The notes beneath the pieces are model-generated. The model saw only the letters and a program-made list of their open reading frames with translations. It did not search any database and was not told the DNA's origin. Positions 24,701 through 34,300 of a DNA stretch of 64,000 bases are shown one piece after another. The translations under genes and the position numbers were made by a program. Origin of the DNA: Macrotrachela quadricornifera (lineage: Eukaryota > Rotifera > Eurotatoria > Philodinida > Philodinidae); assembly GCA_022393335.1 (NCBI GenBank), contig JAJEKB010021191.1:861016-925015 (forward strand), in the 5' to 3' direction. Position 1 is the first letter of the stretch. The number at the start of each line of letters is the position of its first letter.

Positions 24701-26382
24701 GAGTTATGATCGTTTTTCTGGATTTTCGACTACTGGTAAGACATATGTGGGAAAACCGAATTACAGGATTTTGATCTGAAATTTTGCTCACAGATAGGCC
24801 TCATGGTCCTTAGAATGTTCTAAAAAATTCAGCTCAAAATAATATGCTTTTCGTGAGATATTGGGTGTCCAAGAAACGATCATGTGCCGTAAGAAAAGGT
24901 CAGAAACACGAGTACTTTCAACACTCGATATCTCAAGAAAAGAACATTCTAACGATCACGAGGTCTATCTATGAGCAAAATCTCAGACCAAAATCCTGTA
25001 ATTCAATTTTTCTACATATGCCCTGTCAGTAGTCGAAAATCCAGCAAAACGATCATAACTCAAGAAGGACAGCGTATGAGAACGAACCTTTTCAGGCTTC
25101 ATCGAGTCTTGCAAATTGGTATAGATCCGATTCCAAACGGCGAGTCACACTTGGATACTTTCCTTCGTAAGCAGCTATCATGAAGTCTTTAAATATTTAA
25201 TATTTTAAATCTAAATGAATCTTATTTACATATTCATAGCACAATCAATAAATTGGCTATTAATTTTGGGTTTATCTTTATTGGGTTTATTACTTGCTTG
25301 TTGTTGTTGTTGCTGTTGTTTGTATTGTTTGCTTTGGTAAATTTTTACTAACAAAACTTATTAAAAGAGAATTATCAATAATTTGTTTTTTTAATAGTGG
25401 TCCTCTTGCAAGACGCCGTCGTCGAAGACGAGAAAATGAAGAAAAATCTCAAAAAGATAATATTATGCCAATCAAAATAATAAAGAATACATGGAGAGAT
25501 CGATGGCTTATCAAATTTTTCAAAAGACACAAATCACGCACAGATGTTTTAGATTATGATAAATTAACAACTAGTGCATCATTATCGAAATCACCTTTAA
25601 CTATATCTGAAATAGATTCTCTTAAATCTGCAACTATTTCAATAAAATCAGACGAAAACATTGAATTAACACCATCATCTACTAATCCAAAAGCACATGT
25701 CGATGTTATTAGAATAAATAAAATTGAAAAACCACTTGAAACTGGAAATGCATTGATTAAATCACCAATTCCTAAAGATGATAATGAAACAACTTCACCT
25801 AATCGACATTCATCAGTTACTGTTCAAAAAATCAATAAATCCGAAAACTTAAATGAAACAAATTCACCTACTCAACGTTCATCAGTTACTGTTCAAAAAA
25901 TTAGTAAATCCGAAAACTTAGATGAAACAATTTCACCTACTCAACGTTCATCAATTACTGTTCATAGACTCATTAAATCACCAAAAATAGATGAAACAAT
26001 TAATGAATCATCAAAGTTAAATGGAATAACTTTACCTAATAAAAAATCACTAGTTACTGTTCAAAGAGTGAGTAAATCATCAGAAGTAATTGAAACAAAT
26101 AACAATCCGAATGAAAAATTACCAATTTTATCAGCTTTGTCATCTAGACCTAGCCGAATAAATGTTGTTCGACTTCCACGAAATAAATCCGATATTACAC
26201 AAGAAAAGCGATCTTCAAGTATTTGTACTATTAGTGTTATTAAGTTGGATAAACCATCGAAAGAAATGAGATCAATGTCAGATCTATTAAAACTTCCATC
26301 ATTTATACAAGATCGAAATAGGAATTCAACAAGTGGAATAACTGTAATTAAACTTCCAAGAAGTTCTTCTATGGATCAATAA
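21748..26382 (+). CDS. Type I membrane glycoprotein with Thr-rich stalk and repetitive cytoplasmic tail
   Basis: Six exons join in frame: 21748-22800, 22859-23217, 23279-23770, 24425-24444 (a 20-nt microexon), 25240-25336 and 25398-26382, all GT-AG, about 1001 residues (exon 3 contains 10 N, so length is approximate). Residues 1-21 are a signal peptide. The ectodomain has several N-glycosylation sequons, two basic furin-like clusters (RRRRS at 212-216, RRRRRY at 243-248), a Cys-rich segment (about 250-285) and a domain beginning NTPPVATVVSP. Exon 3 is almost pure Thr/Ser (about 150 residues), a mucin-like stalk. Exon 5 encodes one transmembrane helix (about 645-666) ending in seven consecutive Cys. 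The basic tail has about eight motifs like SVTVQKINKSE. I recall the ectodomain as a rotifer-expanded family but cannot name its domain. Likely a cell-surface receptor or adhesion molecule; ligand unknown. Confidence 0.82.
23279..23770 (+). repeat. Thr/Ser codon microsatellite (ACA/ACT/TCA) within exon 3
   Basis: Low-complexity trinucleotide tract encoding Thr with interspersed Ser. It includes a 10-N gap at 23600-23609, so true length and allele size are unknown. Confidence 0.9.
24155..24398. mobile_element. Degenerate hAT-like MITE in intron
   Basis: The ends TAGAGATCTGT and ACAGGTTTCTA are imperfect terminal inverted repeats of the hAT form (YAGRG-like). They are flanked by ATTCTTAC (24147-24154) and ATTCTCAC (24399-24406), a 7/8 match fitting an aged 8-bp target duplication. 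It lies in intron 3 of the membrane glycoprotein gene. Confidence 0.4.
24501..25170. repeat. 670-bp foldback element in intron
   Basis: Outer ends AACGAGGAAAGGTATCCAAG (24502) and CTTGGATACTTTCCTTCGT (to 25169) are inverted. Internal landmarks such as AATTGGTATAGAT, the GGAGTTATGATCG-type text and ATTACAGGATTTTG(A/G)TCTG also pair. It fills much of intron 4 of the glycoprotein gene. Confidence 0.75.
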
Positions 26383-28049
26383 AAAAATTCAGAAATATTT
26401 AACATTTCATTTTCTATAACTAACTTAAATAAATGCTTATGAAATTTGTTCGTGTAGAATAAAACCTGATGCATCCGCCTATCAATTAAAAAAAATAAGT
26501 TCATGAAACTAAAGAAAATAGTAAAGATAAACGAAAAATATAAAATGGAAGGGACTTTTGGAACATCCGATAGAATGAAACAAGAATAAAGTGATTTAAC
26601 CTACATAGAACTATTGTAGAAAGTAAAAAGAATTATTCTTGTCATTTATGAACATGTAAACACTTTCGGACCGTTCTTCAGATCAGTGTTACTTGTGTTT
26701 GGCTTGCAATCGACTGATCATGGGTTCGAATCTAAGTTCAATCTATGAAATAAAAAAACTTCACCCTGTTGCTCACTGTATCTGAGTGTTATACCATGAC
26801 TTCCTATGGTGTAATAAACACGTCTACACGCTCGAAAATATGGTTATATAGAAAATTCTATACTGAATAGTAGTATTTTCAAAAAGATCATTGGAAAAAA
26901 AAGTAAGGCTTTCATTGAAAGTATTAAGTTTACACCGACTTTCCATTTTCGAAATGCGGAATTGACAGCACTCCTACCAAATTCTCACTTTCAATCTTGA
27001 CGGTTTCTGATCTTCGAAGTGATTTTTATGTTTCGCATTCTTGCTATCGTATTCCTCTATTATGATTATTCAAATTTATTTGTAATTGAGATTCAACGTC
27101 GATAATATAACTTCCTATTTCTGTTTTTTATTGATATGCATGTTTACTAGTTTGATTATTATTATTAAAATATTTCAAAATGAATCAGCAGAAGAATTCT
27201 AATACGATGTAGTACCTTTTTTCACATAATGATCACTATGCAATTTCTTTCAAAGGATATCACATATCAAGAAAGTTTTAAAATATGTATTATATTTCTC
27301 CTCTAAATAAAGAACAATGCTTTTTTTTGTAGAAGAATATTCGTAACGACAAAGAAAATTTAATATTTTTTACAAAAAACTTGAAAGTATTGTATATTCT
27401 TTTTGTTTTTGCATAAACATTTAATTTCACTTGCTTTCTATGGTTTACTATTACTTTAACACTTTAAAAAAGAACATAAAATTTCACTTTATCGTCTTGC
27501 TTTTTTCGTTTTATTAAAAGAAAATTGTCGTTAAGAGTAAGAAACAACAAGCATTGTCGTCATCTTTGAAATGTGCATAAGAAGAAAATATTTTATGAGA
27601 CATTTTAATAGTATTTTATCACGTTTCGACAGATCTTCATCAGTAACAAAGTGGAAGTTTGCTGAGCTAAGTCTGTATGCTGTTCTCTTTTTGTACATTC
27701 ATAGTTACGTAACAAACAGAAAATTGATTCACAATTTTATCGTATCTATGGAATATAAATAGAGATACTGCAACTCATGTAAAAATTTATATAAATTAAA
27801 CAATTAAAAAAGATGCTTTTTATCGAAATCCAACAAGTTATTTCAGATTGATTTGATTTTAACAAGAAATAATATATAAGACTTCGTTAAAATACATATT
27901 TTTAACACGTTCTCATGGTAAAAAAGTAATGTTAAATTTATATAATTTTACAAGAGAAGACTAAGTTAAAATTTATTTCTATTAAATTCGTAACAATAAA
28001 TTTTTTAGTAGAAATCTTTCTTTTTGAATTTGATTTAGAAATAACACAA
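26383..28049. other. Intergenic; contains a tRNA-like B-box fragment
   Basis: AT-rich, no protein gene supported. AATAAA-like text near 26420 may be the polyadenylation signal of the upstream gene. A tRNA-related fragment is listed separately. Confidence 0.5.
26665..26740 (+). repeat. tRNA-derived SINE or decayed tRNA fragment
   Basis: A TCAGTGTTACTTGTG stretch resembles an A box, TTGGCTTGCAATCG resembles an anticodon-arm region, and GGTTCGAATC at 26723-26732 is a perfect pol III B box. The anticodon stem does not pair properly and the acceptor stem is absent, so this is not a functional tRNA. Confidence 0.35.
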
Positions 28050-28490
28050 ATGGCCTTAGCATGCATCATGAAAGAATTGAAAGATATAAAAGAAGATACA
28101 TCAGAATATATTAATGCAAGACCATATCATCCTGACAATATATTTTGTTGGCAAGCTACAATATTGGGTCCTCCTGGTACTCCTTATCAAGGAGGTCGTT
28201 TCTTTCTTGATATAAGCTTTCCAATAAACTATCCGATCAAACGGGCAAATTTTAAATTTACCACAAAAATATTTCATCCAAATGTATATTCAAATGGTAA
28301 TGTATGCATGGAAATTCATGGAAATCAACGGATTCTCACAATCTCCAAACTATTATTATCAATTTGTTCACTGTTGAGCGATCCAAATACCGATGATCCA
28401 GCTAATCCTGAAGCTGCACATTTTTATCGATTTGATCGTGATAAATATAATAAAATTGCACGTCAGTGGACAAGAAAGTATGCTATGTGA
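28050..28490 (+). CDS. UBE2D-like ubiquitin-conjugating enzyme E2 (divergent)
   Basis: 146 residues, intronless, complete from ATG to TGA. The full UBC fold is recognisable: N-terminal helix with KELKDI, WQATILGPPGTPYQGG, the HPN motif (76-78), catalytic Cys86 in GNVCMEI, then LLLSICSLLSDPN and a C-terminal helix ending WTRKYAM, as in the UBE2D (Ubc4/5) group, usually 147 residues. It would carry ubiquitin as a thioester for E3 ligases. Unusual features: the SPA-containing loop after the catalytic Cys, which helps bind RING/HECT E3s, is two residues shorter and changed (ILTIS where UBE2D has SPALTIS), and the Phe of YPFKPP (F62 in UBE2D) is Ile63 in YPIKRA. Intronless structure and divergence suggest a retrocopy or lineage duplicate with altered E3 partners. 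E2 identity is very likely; activity is inferred from retained HPN and Cys. Confidence 0.92.
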   Translation: MALACIMKELKDIKEDTSEYINARPYHPDNIFCWQATILGPPGTPYQGGRFFLDISFPINYPIKRANFKFTTKIFHPNVYSNGNVCMEIHGNQRILTISKLLLSICSLLSDPNTDDPANPEAAHFYRFDRDKYNKIARQWTRKYAM

Positions 28491-29390
28491 TGTTTTGAGA
28501 AGATTTCGATGGAAAATATAACTAATCTGATTATTTGAAAACCTTTTTTTTTTTGAAATAAACTATTTATTCCAATCATTTTACGGTCTAGACATTCTGC
28601 TGAAGGTGTATGAAGGTAAGAATGACAAATTTACAGTAGAATTGTGGAAGTGAGAAACCAGAAAACCTTCTAAGAATCTGACAGAAACTCAGTTTGTTTT
28701 AGGCTAACTTCACAAGTGTGAATATACTACCATTGCACCATTTATAATTAATATTGCTTCATATAATCATAACAGTTCACTATGTTTGATTAATACAAAA
28801 TGCATTTTGTCTGTGAGTTGCTCAAAAAACTATTTATGTGACTTGTATATGGCAATCGAGTTATAGTTGAAACCTTGCGATAATTATTTTTTCTCTCAGT
28901 TCTAAGTATCTGTTTTATTCATTTAAAAATATATTGTGTCTATCTTGATAATGAAGCATTCTTCTTAGTAAAGATTTTGTCAGATCTACCATATTTCAAA
29001 ACTGTAATTATAACCACAATCTATGACAAGTTATGCAATCAAAATCACATATAATTGGTTGAAAAAATGAATTCATCGACTCCACAAACCTTTAGTCAAA
29101 CATGCAGAAGTTATATATCAAAAACAATGGTCATTAGCCTTTGGGTCATGCTTTTCTTTTTTACTTTAATGTTCTTTTGACTTGTGACAAACGGAGAAAC
29201 TAGATAGATTAGTGTTTTCTTGAAAATATAATATCTCAAGAAGAACGCATTCGTTTTGGCTAAAGCTTCCAGGATAGTATAAAAATCACAAAACCTACAT
29301 GTGAAAGAAGTTTCAGGTCGAAATTCTCTGTTTTGATATTTCTGTAAATATCTTATTGTAGGTGATATATCCAATAATATAACTATAAAT
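28491..29390. other. Intergenic, no gene seen
   Basis: AT-rich. A short segment near 29305 (GTTTCAGGTCGAAATTC) resembles text inside the foldback family at 18.9-20.9 kb, so a fragment of that family may lie here. Confidence 0.4.
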
Positions 29391-29660
29391 TAGGAAGGAA
29401 GATCCATGGACGCTTTTGCTTGTCCTACTGGACTCGCTTCCTTCAATCAAAAGGAAACATTGACTCAAAAAAATCTATCCTACACGAGATGATAAGCTTG
29501 AGAATATCTGATTCCCTAGAAACTGACTGCAATCGAGATTATCAAGAATCTAATTGGTTCAATTCCTGCTCTCAAACAAGCAAGCAAACGTATTTTATTT
29601 CATATGACCCTCTATTTATTTGGCGAAAAAATCTCTTTCCATTGTCATTATAATAAAAAA
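29390..29660 (-). repeat. Fragment of the minisatellite-bearing repeat family
   Basis: CAAGCAAGCAAACGTATTTT followed by TCATATGACCCTC is the reverse complement of the opening motif of copy A at 6930 and later. Confidence 0.5.
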
Positions 29661-30250
29661 ATCATAGATAATACATTACAAGTTTCGCGAGATTTTTATT
29701 TTTGTTTTATCTATCATCCTGCACATTTCTTCAACTTGTAAGAAATATTTGTGGCTAAAAATCAACTGGCAATGCCGAACAATTTGGTAGAAGATTACAT
29801 ATTGATATAAAAGTGTGCCACGAAATATTTTGCGTAAAAATCATACTAAATCGTGAATAAAACCAAACTTATTTCAGTTGAATATCAACAATTCATTTTT
29901 GAATTGTTGGTCAATTGAATAGTTGCATTCAATTTTCAAATTCTTTTCCTTCCTCTACTATTACATTTAAATTAATGCACACAAAATATATTTTCGTCTT
30001 TCACGATCATATTCACTTTGCTCATCGGATGAAAAGCATTCTATATCCTTTGTTCTTGCGCTATGCGGTGAAATACATAACATTTTTATTAGATGCATCA
30101 CTGACATGAACATAATCCTCTAATCGATTTTTTACAAAAGATTATTCTATTCTGGTCCTTTAATTTCATATTGAAGTGAATATTTTTGAAAAAATCATTA
30201 AGTCTATGTAGTTTTCTATGTATAATTATAATATTATTCTTTTGATATTT
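29661..30250. other. Intergenic with a small perfect hairpin
   Basis: CAACAATTCA and TGAATTGTTG pair around TTTT at about 29887-29910. Nothing else is supported. Confidence 0.4.
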
Positions 30251-30700
30251 GTTTTTATTTTTTGTAAAATAATGAAAGTTTTCGATCTTGCACGATCATT
30301 TTCAACTTTTTGCCAGGACAAATTTACAAGAAGTTACAAGACACAAAATATAAAATTAATAAACTAAACAACATAAGTATGATAATTATGATTAAAAATT
30401 TATTATAAAATCTCAAGACACTTCAATTTTCATATATCCTTATACAAAAAATAGTACTTAACATCTTGAATAATTAAATTATAGATATTTGGTAATGGAT
30501 TTGAATTGTATTAATAGTTTCACATCATAATCAGCACGATTCAAATATCGGAAAACATCAGATAATGATGTGAATGTTCATGCTGTCTAGTTTATTAATT
30601 TCATGTTTTGTGTCTTGTAACATCTTGTAAATATATCCTGGTAAAAGGTTGAAAATGATCGTGTAAGATCGAAAATTTTTATTATTTCACAAAAATAAAA
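30251..30700. repeat. Long inverted repeat upstream of the ART-NHL gene
   Basis: Arms about 30258-30375 and 30585-30695 pair: TTTTCGATCTTGCACGATCA with TGATCGTGTAAGATCGAAAA, and TTACAAGACACAAAA with TTTTGTGTCTTGTAA. The spacer is about 210 bp. Confidence 0.7.
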
Positions 30701-31365
30701 AAAACCACATAAACTTCCATCCGTGTCTTCGCGAATATAATATGCTCTCTGATGCATTTATACACACGTTTTACATCTTATTTGATATATAATTATTTTC
30801 GTACACATTTAAAAAGGCCTGTCAATTAACTAAAAAAAAACTCTTACATAAATATTGTTTTTAAAATTGAATATATACGTATATTTTTGTGATTGATCGG
30901 TGAGAGAGCCTATTATTTCGATAAATTTTCAAATTAATCTTCATAGTTTTTTCTTCATAAATTTTTTTTTATGACTTTGATAGTATTTCATAAAATATTG
31001 TTTTATTGAATAAGAAAATGTTTTTCTTTTACTATTATTGCAATAGTATTCTTATGTGCACGTTAAATTCCATTTCATCATACCAAACACTAATATTTGA
31101 ATAAGATGAAAAGAAAAAAGAAAAAAGTTCTTTTTATTTTGAATAATAAGAAAAACATATTCAATTTACTTCAACTAGTTCAAAATAGAAACAAAATATC
31201 ATTAAAAGAAAATTTTCATTTCATTCGTTTATTTTTCTTTTTTTGGAAGAAAAAAAGCAAAGGTTAAAATTAGAACAAGAAAAATACTTCATTCAATCTT
31301 ATAGTTTTGAATATCGAATAATAAAATCATTGTATCGTCGTCGTTTTATCAACATTTAATAATAT
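30701..31365. other. Upstream region of ART-NHL gene, no feature supported
   Basis: Very AT-rich. No clear promoter element beyond generic AT tracts. Confidence 0.4.
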
Positions 31366-34300
31366 ATGATGAATCGTTTTGGTGATATTGATGCATCATG
31401 TAAACGACTTCAACCTATTATTGGTTATCATACTGAAAAGCTTGTTTCAATTGAAAAAGCTCTCGAACCCGTCGAGCCTTTTATTAATGAATTATCTCGT
31501 TTTATACAAATAGCTAAAAAAAATTGTCATTTTCCATCGGAACATGGATTATCAAAAGATGAATCTGCTGCTGTTTATATATATACAATGGATTGGGGTG
31601 ATACTGCTTTATATCGAGTATTAAATAAAGCATTACGATCAGAAAATCGACAAGTATTAAAAATATGGTTTCCATATTTAAAATTATTTGATACGGCATT
31701 GGATAAATTACCAACCGTTAAACAGATCGTATGGCGAGGTGTATCAATTGATATTAGCAAGAATTTCATAAAAAATCAATTTGTAACATGGTGGACTATT
31801 AATTCATGTTCATCATCAGTTGATGTTATCAAAAATATTCTTGGTAATAATAAAAATTCAACTCTTTTTTCAATTGAAGCTGTTAATGGAAAAAATATTT
31901 CTGGTTATGCACAATATGAAAATGAACATGAAATTATTTTAAAAATGGGTACACAATTTCGTGTAACAAATAATACATTAGAACAATCTAATGGCTCGCA
32001 TGTTGTACATTTGATTGAAGTCAATGTTAATGATGATGATGATGAATCATTGGCATCAACTACCAATGAAATGCGTCGAGCTTCAATAGCATCACATCAA
32101 GAACGATTGGTATCAACTACTAATGAAATACGTCGAGCTTCTGTACCATCGAATCAACAATTATTGACATCAACTACCAATGAAGTGCGTCGAGCTTCTG
32201 TAGCATCAAATCAAGAATCATCGGCATCAACTACCAATGAAATGCGTCGGTCTTCAACAGCGTCAAATCAAGGAGCTTCGGGTAAGGCATTTATGTTTTT
32301 TCTTCTAAATTAAGTTTTTACATGATTTAAAATTGAGAAAAGTATGAGATATAAATGCTACCAGGGCTGCGCCAACAGCCCACTTTTTTCCGGCCTGGTC
32401 TGGTTTCTTGGCCTGGAGGCCAAATACTATTTGTAGTATCTTGAGATTATTAAATTCTTTTCGTAGAAAACTATTGAACTTTACTACCATCGCACCTCAG
32501 TTCTCTTATTTTTAAGCAAAGAAATCAATCAGAAAATTATAGCCGGGCCAAAACTCTTGGCTTAGCAACACGGTAGCTCTAATTTCTACGATAATTGTAC
32601 AGTTTATTATTTAATAGTATGTCGACACTGTAAACACTTCTTCATCTATTTACTAAATTCTGTTTAAATAATAAAATAATATGTCACTTGATTTTCAAGT
32701 ACCATAAGGAAAATCGTTGGTTTTACCGTGCTGGATCTATGGCATATACGGCCGGGACTCCGTTAGGAGTGATCCTTTTTCCTTAAGGGAACAACAACAT
32801 CCTGAAAGAAGCTCTTGGAGAGATAAAGATTCTATGGAAATAGCGTAAATAGTCAGTAACAGTAACTTCTCCATGCTACTCTCAACTTATCCTTTGAAGA
32901 CAATAATGCTTGCTCTTCGTCTTTCACCTCAGTTTACTGTCAATACAACATATTATAACTCTATGCTCTCGCCCCCAAATTATTTCTTGAGTCACCATCA
33001 CCCTCACCCTCGAACACCGTTAGCTTTGTTTAAGAACGCCTACAGCCATCACAATTAGCTGTAAAAGTCTTTCTTTTGATTTACGTCTACTTATCCTATT
33101 AATGAATTGAAAATGGATACATCCGTTACCAAACTCGAATCCGAGCCAAATTCATCGAACTTCAACGTTCGGATTCAGGGCATATCTATCAGGTTCTCAG
33201 ACTTTCCTGATTTGCTAACTTTCGTTGAGGTTCTTGGCTCCCTAGAATTTCTTCAGTTCCGTGAGTGCCTTGAGTAGTGTCCGGCGTGACCAAGTTTTTT
33301 GGTCACGGTCACGTCACGGTCCCGGAAACTTTGTTGCAGTCACGGTCACGGTAGTCACGTGCCGTGACCGTGACTGTGAATCACGGTCATTTTTTCTAGT
33401 TTTTTCTCGAAACGTGCGACCTCTTTTCTTAAAGAATCTGTATTGATACTGAGACGGAGATTAAAAATGTCGATTCTATTGGTAAAATAACAAAAATCTA
33501 TTATTGTGAGGTAAAAAAGAAAAGATGGACTTTTAACATTAACCCTTTGAGTCCCGACTTTTCTCTGCCGAATTTAAGCTTGGTAAAAAAACACTATTTA
33601 AGAATCTGGATGATATTACGAGACCTCTGGTTCGGTTGAAATAAAAAACTGTTTGTTTAGATTATCTATATAACTATTAGAAAGATGTTTATAATAGATA
33701 AGTGAGTCAAAACATGATTTTTTCAAATATAGATTTTTGAAAAAAATTCTGAAATCAAATAGATATACCGTAGTGTACTTCTCGACATTGTCTATTCATA
33801 CGAATATCTACGGAATCTCGCACAGATATGTCTTAATTACGAGTATTTGTTAAAAATATTCCTTCTAAATCTTAAAAACCACAAACATATTTGAAATTTG
33901 TGGAAAATTAGATATTTTCGCCAGGTGGTACATATATGTACCACCGGGACTCAAAGGGTTAAACAACAAAATTTACATTTTTTTAAACGAATAATGGATA
34001 GTTCAGGCGGAACTCAAAAAACTTTATCGAAAGAAAATTTAATTCAATTGATTTCTAACAAAGATATTTCGATTACTTTCTCGAAGCAAAACGAAGATAA
34101 TGAAATTATTCTTGAAGAATAATAAAACTACATTTTTAATTGATTTTATTTTCTTGATCAAATGGTATATGTATATTTGTTTTTGTTTATTTGCATTTTA
34201 TTTCGAAAATGTTCATTCTTATATTTTTTTTGCTTGTTCTCGTGATTAGCTTTACTTATTTCGATTTTGGAAAACATGAATAAATAAATGAAATAAATAT

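Noticed and set aside
26665..26740. Functional tRNA gene
   Set aside because: B box is perfect, but the anticodon stem and acceptor stem do not pair.
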